A program made the position numbers and the translations under genes. Below are positions 17,497 to 26,277 of a DNA stretch of 64,000 bases, in pieces. The notes below the pieces were generated by a model. The model was not told the origin of the DNA. It saw nothing but the letters and a program-made list of their open reading frames with translations, and did not search any database. How positions within the stretch are numbered: position 1 is the stretch's first letter; every line of letters begins with the position of its first letter. Origin of the DNA: Pseudomonas flexibilis (GTDB lineage Bacteria > Pseudomonadota > Gammaproteobacteria > Pseudomonadales > Pseudomonadaceae); contig NZ_JRUD01000007.1 in the NCBI RefSeq assembly GCF_000802425.1, positions 186,001 through 250,000 on the forward strand, given 5' to 3'.

Positions 17497-17879
17497 CGGA
17501 TGAAGCTGAAGATGTCGGTGGCACAGAGCATGTCGGTGATGATGAAGATCACCAGGAACAGCACGATGATGCCGACCACACTACCGCCGGCGGGCGCCTG
17601 TTCCAGTTGCTGGTTGAACTGCGCCAGCTCGGCGGCCGTCAGGCTGTTGATGCGCTGCTCCACCTGATCGGGCGCCACACCCAGCGCGGCCAGCTTCTCC
17701 TTCACGCCCTGATCTTCGAGCATGTCCAGCAGTTGCTGGCGGTCGACCTGCAGCTGCTGTTCGGCGATGACTTCCGAGGTGCCAACCATGGCCTGGGCGG
17801 CCGGCATCTGAACCACCACCAGCAGATGGAAGGCCGCCAGGACGGCGGCCAGATGACGCATGAACCGTTGGGCGATCAT
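17484..17879 (-). CDS. PA2779 family protein
   Basis: A 131-residue exported or membrane protein. Residues 1-28 form a signal peptide ending in AQA. The central part (VIAEQQLQVDRQQLLDMLEDQGVKEKLAALGV) is helical, and a hydrophobic segment (SVVGIIVLFLVIFIITDML) lies near the C-terminus before CATDIFSFIRCIR. The ATG at 17879 follows AAGGAG and begins the signal peptide. It pairs with the C39-like peptidase downstream, whose start it overlaps, so it may be the peptidase's partner or substrate. Function unknown. Confidence 0.8.
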   Translation of the reverse strand: MIAQRFMRHLAAVLAAFHLLVVVQMPAAQAMVGTSEVIAEQQLQVDRQQLLDMLEDQGVKEKLAALGVAPDQVEQRINSLTAAELAQFNQQLEQAPAGGSVVGIIVLFLVIFIITDMLCATDIFSFIRCIR

Positions 17880-17970
17880 GTTCGCTGACTCCTTGAGGGC
17901 GGGAACCCCTGGTAGACCATGGAGCCCCGGCGCCGTTCGGCCTGTACTCCAGGCGAGGCGCCGAAGCCTC

Positions 17971-18570
17971 TCAGGATGTGCGCAACCTCGCAATAACCCA
18001 GGCGGTCACCTGGCGAGCCAGTTCATCGCTGGCCCGGCCCAGCGCCGCCACCGCTGCCTCGACGGAGCGGCCATCCGCCGCCACTTCGCCCTGGAACTTC
18101 TGGCTTGCCAGCACCAGGCGCTTGCCGCCTCCCAGCAGCGTCGCCTGCATACGCACCACAGCCACTGGCTGGTCTTGGCGGTATTCGATCTGGAATGCCT
18201 GCAGCTCGCCCGCCAGCTCGAACCCCGCCAGCGCCCTCATCTGGTCACTCACCACCGCATCAAACGCCTCGCTGGCGCGCAGCTGCTCCATCAACCGGTC
18301 ACGCAGCAGAATCGGCGCATGATTGCTCCAGCGCACCCCTGGGTAGGCACTGAGCCGCTCCGGTTCGGGTGCCACCAGGATGCGCGTGCCGTCGATCAGG
18401 GGCGAGGCCTGTGGCCGGCTGACGCGCAGCGTGTCCTTCAGGGGCGCCGCGGGGACCGGGACGTCCGTGTGGGTCAGGTGCGGCAACTGGTAGACCCGCA
18501 GCTCCTCGCTTTCGGGGAGGATGGAGCAGCTGGCCAGCAGGCTGAAGAGCACGGGCAGGAGCATCTTCAT
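17971..18570 (-). CDS. ABC transport auxiliary lipoprotein (PqiC/LetC-like)
   Basis: A 199-residue lipoprotein: signal peptide with lipobox LLASC (C15), then a domain of the ABC_trans_aux family (RVYQLPHL..., LRVSRPQASPLIDGTRILV, a YPGVRWSNHAPILLRDRL stretch typical of the family). Such lipoproteins are outer-membrane partners of MCE-type lipid transporters. Its ATG overlaps the MlaD-like stop by four bases (ATGA), which places it in the same operon. It probably anchors or receives lipid at the outer membrane. Confidence 0.87.
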   Translation of the reverse strand: MKMLLPVLFSLLASCSILPESEELRVYQLPHLTHTDVPVPAAPLKDTLRVSRPQASPLIDGTRILVAPEPERLSAYPGVRWSNHAPILLRDRLMEQLRASEAFDAVVSDQMRALAGFELAGELQAFQIEYRQDQPVAVVRMQATLLGGGKRLVLASQKFQGEVAADGRSVEAAVAALGRASDELARQVTAWVIARLRTS

Positions 18571-19484
18571 GGGCGAAATTCCTCCAGGGTGTCGCGTTGC
18601 AGCAGGTAACCGGCGGGGTTCTGCTCCAGCCGGCGGCTGAAGGTACGCAGCGAATCCAGCGATTCGCCCAGGTCCTGCAGCATGGGCCCGAGTCCAGCCA
18701 GCCCCTGCATGCCGCTTTCCAGCGAATCGCGGTTGTCGACCAGCAGGTTTTCCACCTCGCGGCTGCTGCGCTGCAGGGAGTTCATGGTCGCGAGGGCCTG
18801 GCGCAGAATCTGCCGGCCTTCCTGGTCGAGCAGGCCGTCGAGACTGCGCAGTACCCCGCTCGCGTGGTTCAACGAGGCATTCAGGCGGGTCATGGCCTGG
18901 TCGAGTCCCCCGCTCTGGTCGGCCAGGTTGCCGGTCGCCTGCTCGATGTTGACGACGATCTGGCCGAAGCGGGTGATGTTGGCCTCGGAGAACATCCGGT
19001 TGGCCTGGTCCAGCAGCCGGGTGATGCTGGTGATCAGATCCTCGCCGCCGGACATCAGCTTGGCGATCGGCGAGGGGTCGGCGACGATAACCGCCGGCTG
19101 GTCGGGGCGAGTGCGCAACGGCGGGCTTTCGGGCGTGCCGCCCAGCAGCTGGATGATCGCCGTGCCGGTGACGCCGGTAATCGACAGGCGCGCGCGGGTG
19201 TCCTGCTTGATCGGCGAGCCGGCCGCCACGCGAATGCGCGCCCGCACCTTGCGCGGGTCATCCGGGTCGAGCCACAGAGCCACCACATCGCCAATGCGGA
19301 TGCCGTTGTATTCCACAGCGCTGCCCTTGGACAGCCCGGTCACGGTCTCCTCGAACACCACCTCATACTCGCCGAACGAGCGATCCGACTGGCTCTTGGC
19401 CAGCCAAAGTGCGAACAGCAGGCCGCCGATCACCAGCAGGACGGTGAACAGACCGATCAGGACATGATGCGCTCGGGTTTCCAT
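18567..19484 (-). CDS. MlaD/MCE domain substrate-binding protein
   Basis: A 305-residue protein with one N-terminal membrane anchor (VLIGLFTVLLVIGGLLFALWLA) and an MCE domain at about residues 40-120 (YEVVFEETVTGLSKGSAVEYNGIRIGDVV). The rest is a long helical region, longer than E. coli MlaD (183), that could bridge the periplasm. It would bind lipid for an inner-membrane ABC transporter. It starts in a TGATG overlap with the ATPase gene and ends overlapping the lipoprotein gene, so translation is coupled. Confidence 0.88.
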   Translation of the reverse strand: METRAHHVLIGLFTVLLVIGGLLFALWLAKSQSDRSFGEYEVVFEETVTGLSKGSAVEYNGIRIGDVVALWLDPDDPRKVRARIRVAAGSPIKQDTRARLSITGVTGTAIIQLLGGTPESPPLRTRPDQPAVIVADPSPIAKLMSGGEDLITSITRLLDQANRMFSEANITRFGQIVVNIEQATGNLADQSGGLDQAMTRLNASLNHASGVLRSLDGLLDQEGRQILRQALATMNSLQRSSREVENLLVDNRDSLESGMQGLAGLGPMLQDLGESLDSLRTFSRRLEQNPAGYLLQRDTLEEFRP

Positions 19485-20269
19485 CAGCGACTCCCTGCCG
19501 CCTGCCGGGCGGCCTGAGCGGCCGCGCGCCCGCGCGGCCCGTGAAAGTAATCCTGGATCCAGGGGTCATCGGTGGCGGCCACCACGTCCAGGCGACCCGC
19601 CACCAACACCTTGCGATTGGCCAGCACGGCCACCCGGTCGCAGATCGCATACAGCGTGTCCAGATCGTGGGTGACCAGGAACACACTCAGCCCCAGCGCA
19701 TCACGCAGCGTGGCGATCAGCGTATCGAAGGCGGCCGCGCCCACCGGATCGAGACCCGCAGTGGGCTCGTCCAGAAAAAGGATCTCCGGGTCCAGGGCCA
19801 GTGCCCGGGCCAGCGCGGCGCGCTTGACCATGCCGCCGGAGAGTTCGGCCGGATACTTGTCCGCGGCGTTCAGCGGCAGCCCGGCCAGAGTCAGCTTGAG
19901 CCGCGCCAGGCGCTCCGCCTCGGGACGCTTCAGCCCGCTGTGCTCGATCAACGGCAGGGCGGTGTTTTCCAGCACCGTCAGCGAGGTGAACAGCGCGCCG
20001 CGCTGGTATAGCACGCCCAGGCGCCGCTCCAGGCGGGAACGCGCCTCTGGCGATTGCCGTTCCAGCTGTTCGCCCAGTACGCGGATGTCGCCGGCATTGG
20101 GCCGGCGCAAGCCGACGATGCTGCGTAGCAACACCGACTTGCCGGTTCCCGAACCGCCTACCACACCCAGCACCTCGCCACGGTACAGGTCCAGATCCAG
20201 GTCCTCGTGCACCGTCTGGCTGCCGAAGCGGTTGACCAAGCCGCGCACCTCGATAACCGTAGCCCGCAT
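19484..20269 (-). CDS. MlaF-type ABC transporter ATPase
   Basis: A 261-residue ATP-binding subunit with Walker A GGSGTGKS, Q-loop YQRGALF, signature LSGGMVKRAALARA, Walker B EILFLDEPTAGLDP and the H-loop in VTHDLD. The Met in the signature (LSGGM) is common in MlaF-like ATPases. The ATG at 20269 overlaps the permease stop (TGATG), which decides the start against a much longer open frame. It energises the MCE lipid transporter encoded around it. Confidence 0.92.
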   Translation of the reverse strand: MRATVIEVRGLVNRFGSQTVHEDLDLDLYRGEVLGVVGGSGTGKSVLLRSIVGLRRPNAGDIRVLGEQLERQSPEARSRLERRLGVLYQRGALFTSLTVLENTALPLIEHSGLKRPEAERLARLKLTLAGLPLNAADKYPAELSGGMVKRAALARALALDPEILFLDEPTAGLDPVGAAAFDTLIATLRDALGLSVFLVTHDLDTLYAICDRVAVLANRKVLVAGRLDVVAATDDPWIQDYFHGPRGRAAAQAARQAAGSR

Positions 20270-21399
20270 CACCAGCCCATCTCCATGAGAAACAGCGCCG
20301 CCAGGGCATCCACCAGGATGACCATGAAGATCGACTGCACCACGCTGGAGGTGGTGTGTTCGCCCACCGACTGGGCGCTGCCGCTCACCCGGAAGCCCTC
20401 CAGGCAGCCGATCACCGCGATGAGGAAGGCGAAGATCGGCGCCTTGGCCATACCCACCAGGAAATGCCGCACGTCTACACCGTTCTGGATGATGCTCAGG
20501 TACAGGCTGGGCGGGATGTCCAGCGACAGCATGCACACGACGGCGCCACCCAGCATGCCGCTGAGCATGGCGATGAAGGTCAGTAACGGCAGCGCGATCA
20601 GCAGGGCGAACACCCGGGGCAACACCAGCAACTCCAGCGGGTCCAGTCCGAGTGTGCGGATGGCGTCCAGCTCCTCGTTGGCCTTCATGGAGCCGATCTG
20701 CGCGGTGAACGCACTGGCTGTGCGTCCGGCCAGCAGGATGGCGGTCAGCAGCACGCCGAATTCGCGCAGAAAGGAATAGGCCACCAGGTCGACGGTGTAC
20801 TGGGTGGCACCGAAGTCGGCCAGCACGGTGGCGCCCAGGAAGGCAACCACGGCTCCAACCATGAAGGTCAGCAGGGCGACGATGGGCACCGCATCCAGGC
20901 CGGACTGTTCCAGGTGCGCGACCAGCGATGTCATGCGCCAGCGGCGCGGCCGCAACAGCACGCTGGCCATGGTGGTCAGCACCAGGCCGATGAAGCCGAG
21001 CAGGCCGACCGCATGCCGCCACAGCGCTTCCACCGCCCGGCCTATCTGCTCGAGCAGCTCCAGCAGCGTCGAGCGCCTCGGCGGCACCTCGCCAGGCGCC
21101 GCGCCCTGCAGGGCGCGGGCCACAGTGCGCAATAACGCCCGTCGCTCCTCGGACAAGCCCTCGGCACGGTCCGCCAGCTCCAGCAGGCGATCAGCGCCGA
21201 ACAGTTCGGCGAGCAGCGCGGCGCCGGCAGTATCCAGCCCTTGCAGTTCACTCATGTCGACCTGGCGCGCGCGGGTCGAAGCCTCCTTCCAGCGCGCCAA
21301 CCCCGGCTGCAGCCGCGCATAGTGCGCGAGCGTCCAGGCACCGCCCAGTCGCAACGAGGCGGTGTCTTCGTCGTAGCGGATATCGGCGCGCGGGATCAT
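20269..21399 (-). CDS. MlaE-type permease with fused N-terminal STAS domain
   Basis: A 376-residue protein. Residues 1-100 resemble a STAS domain (LRLGGAWTLAHYA..., VDMSELQGLDTAGAALLAELF), the role played in E. coli by the separate MlaB. Residues 130-376 are the MlaE permease with about five membrane segments and the family motifs FGATQYTVDLVAYSFLREFG and GRTASAFTAQIGSMKANEELDAIRTLG. It is the first gene of the operon permease-ATPase-MCE-lipoprotein, which probably moves phospholipids or hydrophobic molecules between the membranes. Confidence 0.9.
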   Translation of the reverse strand: MIPRADIRYDEDTASLRLGGAWTLAHYARLQPGLARWKEASTRARQVDMSELQGLDTAGAALLAELFGADRLLELADRAEGLSEERRALLRTVARALQGAAPGEVPPRRSTLLELLEQIGRAVEALWRHAVGLLGFIGLVLTTMASVLLRPRRWRMTSLVAHLEQSGLDAVPIVALLTFMVGAVVAFLGATVLADFGATQYTVDLVAYSFLREFGVLLTAILLAGRTASAFTAQIGSMKANEELDAIRTLGLDPLELLVLPRVFALLIALPLLTFIAMLSGMLGGAVVCMLSLDIPPSLYLSIIQNGVDVRHFLVGMAKAPIFAFLIAVIGCLEGFRVSGSAQSVGEHTTSSVVQSIFMVILVDALAALFLMEMGW

Positions 21400-21496
21400 G
21401 TGGCCAGCTTAGCAACTGCTGGCTGGCCTGCCGGCGGACCTGTCGCGCCAGGCACAACGGCGCTGATCAGGCCGCCACCCCTGAATCCCAGGGGCT

Positions 21497-21510
21497 TTGA
21501 TACAGATCAA
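21497..21510. promoter_or_regulatory. ANR/FNR box upstream of hemN
   Basis: TTGATACAGATCAA matches the FNR/ANR consensus TTGAT-N4-ATCAA at every conserved base. It is centred about 67 bases upstream of the hemN ATG, a position that suits class II activation if transcription starts about 40 bases downstream of it. Pseudomonas hemN genes are known to be induced under low oxygen by Anr, and anr itself lies just downstream of hemN here. Confidence 0.88.
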
Positions 21511-21570
21511 AGAGCCCCCCTGCCCCCCCACCTAGACTCAGCGCCACTCAAGAACTCGCTGGGACGTCCG

Positions 21571-22944
21571 ATGCTCGACGCCATTCGCTGGGATCCCGAA
21601 CTGATTCGCCGCTACGACCAGGCTGGCCCGCGCTATCCGTCGTACCCCACGGCGTCGCAGTTTCATTCCGGCATTGGCTCGTTCGACCTGCTGCATGCCT
21701 TGCGCACCAGCCGCCGGGAAAACCGCCCGCTCTCGCTGTACCTGCACATCCCCTTTTGTGCCAACGCCTGCTACTACTGCCCGCGCACCAAGGTGGTCAC
21801 CAAGGACCGCAGCTGTTCGCAACCCTATCTGAAGCACCTGGAGCGGGAAATCGCGCTGCTTGGCTGCCACCTCGGCGCGAACCAGCAGGTGGAGCAGCTG
21901 CACATCGGCGGCGGCACACCCACCTTCCTCAACCACACCGAGCTACGCCAGCTGATGAAGACCCTGCGCGGGCACTTTCATCTGCTGGAGGACGACTCCT
22001 CCGGTGACTACAGCATCGAGATCGACCCCCGCGAGGCGGACTGGTCGACCATGGGCCTGTTGCGCGAGCTGGGCTTCAACCGGGTCAGCCTCGGCGTGCA
22101 GGCCCTGGACCCGGACGTGCAGCGGGCCGTCAACCGCCTGCAGACCCTGGAGCAGACCCGGACCATCGTCGACGCCGCCCGCACCCTGCAGTACCGCTCG
22201 ATCAACATCGACCTGATCTATGGCCTGCCCAGGCAGAACACCGCACGCTTCTCCAGCACGGTGAATGCCATCCTCGACATGCAGCCCGAGCGCATCTCGC
22301 TGTACAACTACGCTCACCGTCCGGATCGTTTCCCCGGACAGCGGCGTATCCAGACACAGGACCTGCCCAGCCCGGACGAGAAGCTGGAGATGCTGCACAA
22401 CGCCATCGAGCAACTGACAGCCGCAGGCTATCGTTACGTCGGCCTGGATCATTTCGCCCTGCCCGACGACGAGCTGGCCATGGCGCAGGAGGACGGCTTC
22501 CTGCAACGCAATTTCCAGGGCTACACGACCCATGGCCACTGCGATGTGATCGGCCTGGGGGTGTCCGCCATCAGCCAGGTGGGTTCGCTGTACTGCCAGA
22601 ACGACAGCGATCTGGCCGGCTATCAGCACAGCCTGGCCAACGACCAGTTGGCCACCGTGCGCGGCCTGCACTGCAACGCCGACGACCTGCTGCGCCGCGA
22701 CATCATCCAGCGGCTGATCTGCCATTTCGAACTGGACTTCGCCAGCCTCGAGCAAGCCCACGACATCCGCATGCCGGAGTACTTCGCGGACATCTGGCCG
22801 CGACTGCAGGCCATGCACCAGGACGGCCTGCTGGCGCTTGAACCGCAGGGCATCCAGATCCTGCCGGCCGGACGGCTGCTGGTGCGCTCGGTGTGCATGC
22901 TGTTCGACCGCTATCTGGAGCCGACACTGGCCTGCGGCCATTAG
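21571..22944 (+). CDS. hemN: Oxygen-independent coproporphyrinogen III oxidase
   Basis: A 457-residue radical SAM enzyme that decarboxylates coproporphyrinogen III to protoporphyrinogen IX without oxygen, in haem synthesis. C63, C67 and C70 (PFCANACYYC) bind the catalytic [4Fe-4S] cluster; the SAM-binding GGGTPTFL follows, and the N-terminal RYDQAGPRYPSYPTA is typical of true HemN rather than HemW. Length equals E. coli HemN (457). A much longer frame exists upstream but the ATG at 21571 begins the conserved sequence and lies downstream of the ANR box. anr follows after 145 bases. Confidence 0.96.
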   Translation: MLDAIRWDPELIRRYDQAGPRYPSYPTASQFHSGIGSFDLLHALRTSRRENRPLSLYLHIPFCANACYYCPRTKVVTKDRSCSQPYLKHLEREIALLGCHLGANQQVEQLHIGGGTPTFLNHTELRQLMKTLRGHFHLLEDDSSGDYSIEIDPREADWSTMGLLRELGFNRVSLGVQALDPDVQRAVNRLQTLEQTRTIVDAARTLQYRSINIDLIYGLPRQNTARFSSTVNAILDMQPERISLYNYAHRPDRFPGQRRIQTQDLPSPDEKLEMLHNAIEQLTAAGYRYVGLDHFALPDDELAMAQEDGFLQRNFQGYTTHGHCDVIGLGVSAISQVGSLYCQNDSDLAGYQHSLANDQLATVRGLHCNADDLLRRDIIQRLICHFELDFASLEQAHDIRMPEYFADIWPRLQAMHQDGLLALEPQGIQILPAGRLLVRSVCMLFDRYLEPTLACGH

Positions 22945-23089
22945 TCACAAACTGCTCCTCAACCCCCGAACCAGAGCGCTGCACCGCCAGCGGTCGAATT
23001 CGGTCGGGTGCGTTTTCCGGCTGGTCCTGCCGGTTTTCCTGGGGTAACCTTGCGGCCATCGTGAATCCCCCCTTCTCTCAGGAAGAGCC

Positions 23090-23824
23090 ATGTCCGAGAC
23101 CAACAAGCTTCGTGCGCCCCATCAGGCGCATTGCAAGGATTGCAGTCTGGCTCCGTTGTGCCTGCCCCTTTCCCTCAACATGGAAGACCTCCATGCGCTG
23201 GACGAGATCGTCAAGCGCGGACGTCCGTTGAAGAAGGGTGAGTTCCTGTTCCGCCAGGGCGATGCCTTCGGCTCGGTATTCGCGGTGCGTTCCGGCAGCC
23301 TGAAGACCTTCAGCGTGACCGACCTGGGCCAGGAGCAGATCACCGGCTTCCACCTGCCCAGCGAACTGGTCGGCCTTTCCGGAATGGACACCGAGCTCTA
23401 CCCGGTGTCGGCACAGGCGCTGGAAACCACCTCGGTGTGCGAGATTCCCTTCGAGCGACTCGATGAGTTGTCCGTGCAGCTGCCGCAGCTGCGTCGCCAG
23501 CTGATGCGGGTCATGAGCCGGGAGATTCGCGACGATCAGCAGATGATGTTGCTGCTTTCCAAGAAGACCGCCGACGAACGTATCGCTACCTTCCTGGTCA
23601 ACCTGTCCGCCCGTTTTCGCGCCCGCGGCTATTCGGCCAACCAGTTCCGCCTCGCCATGTCGCGCAACGAGATCGGCAATCATCTGGGGTTGGCCGTGGA
23701 GACGGTGTCGCGCGTGTTCACGCGTTTCCAGCAGAACGAAATGATTGATGCCGAGGGCAAGGAAGTGATCATCCTCAAGCCCATCGAACTCTGTGCCCTG
23801 GCCGGTGGCAGCCTGGAACTCTGA
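23090..23824 (+). CDS. anr: Anaerobic transcriptional regulator Anr (FNR family)
   Basis: A 244-residue oxygen sensor of the Crp/FNR family. C15, C18, C24 and C117 are placed to bind the [4Fe-4S] cluster lost in oxygen. The cyclic-nucleotide-like domain covers about residues 30-150. The helix-turn-helix has [25 protein letters not shown] with the E-x2-S-R recognition pattern for TTGAT half-sites. It should activate hemN, nar and other anaerobic genes. GGAAGAG precedes the ATG. No ANR box was found upstream of anr itself. Confidence 0.97.
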   Translation: MSETNKLRAPHQAHCKDCSLAPLCLPLSLNMEDLHALDEIVKRGRPLKKGEFLFRQGDAFGSVFAVRSGSLKTFSVTDLGQEQITGFHLPSELVGLSGMDTELYPVSAQALETTSVCEIPFERLDELSVQLPQLRRQLMRVMSREIRDDQQMMLLLSKKTADERIATFLVNLSARFRARGYSANQFRLAMSRNEIGNHLGLAVETVSRVFTRFQQNEMIDAEGKEVIILKPIELCALAGGSLEL

Positions 23825-23894
23825 TTCCGGCGCCCTCCTCATCGCTAGGCCGTGCGCGATATACTTCGCGCACCGTTCACCTGGACACGACCCG

Positions 23895-24443
23895 ATGATT
23901 TTCGACGAATTCGCCCTCAAATCCCTGATCCGCCCGGTGCCCGATTTCCCCAAGCCCGGCGTGGTCTTTCGCGACATCACCCCGCTGTTCCAGTCGCCGC
24001 GCGCACTGCGCATGATGGTTGACAGTTTCATCCAGCGGTACGTGGAGAACGAATTCACCCATATCGGCGCCCTGGATGCGCGCGGTTTCCTGCTCGGCCC
24101 CATCCTCGCCTACGAGCTGAACAAGCCGCTGATCCTGTTCCGCAAGAAGGGCAAGCTGCCCTGCGACCTTCTGGAAGAAACCTACCAGACCGAATACGGC
24201 GATGCCGTCATCGAAGTACAGGCCGACAGCCTGTGCGAGGGCGACTCCGTGGTGCTGATCGATGACCTGATCGCCACCGGTGGCACCCTGCTGGCCGCCG
24301 CCAACCTGACCCGCCGCATGGGTGCGCGCGTGCACGAGGCGGCCGCGATCGTCGACCTGCCCGAGCTGGGCGGTTCGCGCCGCCTGCAGGACATCGGCAT
24401 CCCCGTGTTCACGCTGACCGCCTTCGCCCTCGACGATCGCTGA
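23895..24443 (+). CDS. apt: Adenine phosphoribosyltransferase
   Basis: A 182-residue enzyme that makes AMP from adenine and PRPP in purine salvage. The PRPP-binding loop [14 protein letters not shown] lies at about residues 117-130, and the N-terminal [15 protein letters not shown] is the family signature. The ATG at 23895 begins the conserved MIFDEF... sequence as in P. aeruginosa; the frame is open further upstream into the end of anr but without conservation. The ribosome site is weak. Order hemN-anr-apt is typical of Pseudomonas. Confidence 0.95.
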   Translation: MIFDEFALKSLIRPVPDFPKPGVVFRDITPLFQSPRALRMMVDSFIQRYVENEFTHIGALDARGFLLGPILAYELNKPLILFRKKGKLPCDLLEETYQTEYGDAVIEVQADSLCEGDSVVLIDDLIATGGTLLAAANLTRRMGARVHEAAAIVDLPELGGSRRLQDIGIPVFTLTAFALDDR

Positions 24444-24455
24444 TCGCCGTTCGCA

Positions 24456-24478
24456 GCCGCCAACCCTTGGTTGGCGGC
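24456..24478 (+). terminator. Hairpin after apt
   Basis: GCCGCCAACC and GGTTGGCGGC form a perfect 10-bp stem with the loop CTT, with further TTCGC/GCGAA pairing outside. It begins 12 bases after the apt stop. There is no clear T run, so it may be an inefficient or Rho-assisted terminator. Confidence 0.6.
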
Positions 24479-24573
24479 GAATCCTCCGCATCCCGGCCTC
24501 AAATAGGTGACCCGGCCCCGAATGCATCGGCGCCCGGCCTGCCTATTTGCATTGCCGTACCGAGGATTCGCTC

Positions 24574-25407
24574 ATGACTGCCCTACAGCCCCTTCGCATC
24601 ACCCCGCACTTCCCGGTTCGCCGCATGGACTTCAGCTTTGGTCGCACGCCTCGCTACTGGTGGAGCGGCGATCCGTTCATGACCCATTTCATGAACAACC
24701 TGTCCTCGCTGTTTCCGTATGGCGAGAAATTTTTCGTCGACAGCGTGCGCGCGGTGCGCGACCAGGTGCGCGACCGCCAGCTACAAAAGGACATCAGCGC
24801 CTTCATCGGCCAGGAGGCGATGCACTCCAAGGAACACGCGGCGTACAACGAGTACGCCGCCGAGCACGGCATCGACCTGCACCGGCTGGAGCTGCGCATC
24901 AAGGTCCTGATGAAGTGGGTGACCCGCCTGACCTCGAAGAAGATGCAGGTGGCCGTGACCTGCGCCCTGGAGCACTTCACCGCCAGCATGGCCGAGCAGT
25001 TGCTGCGCCGCGAGGACATCAGCCTGCAGATGACCGACCCGCGTATGTACCGGCTGTGGCTGTGGCATGCCATCGAGGAGAACGAGCACAAGTCGGTGGC
25101 CTACGACGTCTACCAAGCCATCGGCGGCGGCTATCTGCTGCGCACCAGCGCCATGCTGGTCACCACAGTGCTCTTCCTCGGCGTGATCGCCTGGTTCCAG
25201 CTGCACCTGATGCGCAAGGACGGCCAGCTGTTCAACTGGAAGACCTGGAAATACGGCCTGAAGACCCTGTTCAGCCTGCGTCACGGCTACGTGCCGGGCC
25301 TGCTGCGCCCCTACCTGGACTATTTTCGTCCCGGGTTCCACCCCAGCCAGCACCAGACCCGCGAACTGGAGAAGCGCTGGAAGCAAGCGCTGGCCTTCGC
25401 CGGTTGA
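24574..25407 (+). CDS. Metal-dependent hydrolase-like protein (PF10118 family)
   Basis: A 277-residue, mostly helical protein. Conserved acidic/histidine motifs QEAMHSKEH (about residues 77-85), CALEHFTA and HAIEENEHKSVAYDVY are arranged like a ferritin-type di-metal site and match the family annotated as putative metal-dependent hydrolase. A hydrophobic segment (TSAMLVTTVLFLGVIAWF) lies at about 193-210. The ATG at 24574 has GAGGA upstream. Biochemical activity is not known to me. It is convergent with the tetR gene. Confidence 0.78.
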   Translation: MTALQPLRITPHFPVRRMDFSFGRTPRYWWSGDPFMTHFMNNLSSLFPYGEKFFVDSVRAVRDQVRDRQLQKDISAFIGQEAMHSKEHAAYNEYAAEHGIDLHRLELRIKVLMKWVTRLTSKKMQVAVTCALEHFTASMAEQLLRREDISLQMTDPRMYRLWLWHAIEENEHKSVAYDVYQAIGGGYLLRTSAMLVTTVLFLGVIAWFQLHLMRKDGQLFNWKTWKYGLKTLFSLRHGYVPGLLRPYLDYFRPGFHPSQHQTRELEKRWKQALAFAG

Positions 25408-25410
25408 ATG

Positions 25411-26109
25411 TCAGGGGCCGGGGCTTCCCGGCCCTTCAGCCGCGCGGATGCCCTGGCGCAACGCCAGGGCACCCGCCAGCAGGGTGATGATCAGCTCCTC
25501 GGCCTCGCCGCGCACGGTAGCCTGACGCTCGGGCTGTTCCAGGTAATCCTGGGCCAACACGAACAGGTGTCGGGTGATGGTCGAGGCCATGCGCAGCAGG
25601 GTTTCCTCATCGACACCGGGCACCAGCCCGAACTCCGCAATGTCCTCGGCCATGTCCTGGGCAAAATCGGCCATCAGCTCGCGCAAGGCCTTGCGCAACA
25701 TTGGCGAAGCGCCGTGCAGCTCGCGCATACCGACGATGAAGCCATCCGGGTTCTGCTCTACGAAATCGAAGAACAGCTGCACGGTTTCCCGGCACACTTG
25801 CCGTCCTCGGGTGAGATCAGCCCCCAGCAGCTGCTCGCCACGCGCCTGCTGCAAGGTGCGCTGGGCCGCCTCGCGCCGCAGCTCGCGCAACGGCCTGCGC
25901 AGCTGTGTGCCGATCTGCGTGATCAGCACCAGCCCCAGCTCCTCGATGCTGCCGAAATGGCGATAGAACGTGTTGGGGTTCAGACCCGCCTCGCGCGCCA
26001 GCTCCCGCAGGCCGAGACTGCTCAGGCTATGGGTCCTGGCCATCAGGCGCAGTGCTGCATCCAGCAGCAGCCGCTTACCCTGGGCCAGCGGGGTTTCCAT
26101 CAGCGTCAT
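25411..26109 (-). CDS. TetR family repressor
   Basis: A 232-residue regulator with an N-terminal helix-turn-helix (GLRELAREAGLNPNTFYRHFGSIEEL, about residues 33-58) and a helical ligand-binding domain. It diverges from a Baeyer-Villiger monooxygenase/SDR operon with an 18-bp palindrome between them, so it most likely represses that operon and itself. AAGGA precedes the ATG at 26109; the second Met at codon 4 is an alternative. The inducer is unknown, perhaps a ketone, steroid-like or fatty compound handled by the monooxygenase. Confidence 0.87.
   Translation of the reverse strand: MTLMETPLAQGKRLLLDAALRLMARTHSLSSLGLRELAREAGLNPNTFYRHFGSIEELGLVLITQIGTQLRRPLRELRREAAQRTLQQARGEQLLGADLTRGRQVCRETVQLFFDFVEQNPDGFIVGMRELHGASPMLRKALRELMADFAQDMAEDIAEFGLVPGVDEETLLRMASTITRHLFVLAQDYLEQPERQATVRGEAEELIITLLAGALALRQGIRAAEGPGSPGP
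25415..25434. terminator. Hairpin at the convergent 3' ends
   Basis: GGGCCGGG and CCCGGCCC pair around a GCTT loop, lying in the last codons of the tetR gene and just after the stop of the convergent hydrolase-like gene. It could end the plus-strand transcript. The T run is only two bases, so the call is weak. Confidence 0.4.
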
Positions 26110-26159
26110 GTCGTGTCCTTGTCAGCCAATCCACCCAACGGAGGTTAGGGCGAGAACCG

Positions 26160-26177
26160 GGTAGACAAATGTCTACC
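26160..26177. promoter_or_regulatory. TetR-type operator palindrome
   Basis: GGTAGACAAATGTCTACC is an 18-bp inverted repeat with 8-bp perfect arms around AA. It lies 51 bases upstream of the tetR start and 101 upstream of the divergent monooxygenase. Size and place suit autoregulation and repression by the adjacent TetR protein. Confidence 0.7.
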
Positions 26178-26277
26178 GCCCGATAGAGTTTCCCATGAAC
26201 CGTTGCCGATGCCCCCCTACCCATCGCATGGCAATGGCTCACGCCGGTCGAACAATCATAAGAAGGAATCCTGGCCC

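Noticed and set aside
22945-23089. ANR box before anr itself
   Set aside because: No TTGAT-N4-ATCAA or close variant is present in this interval.
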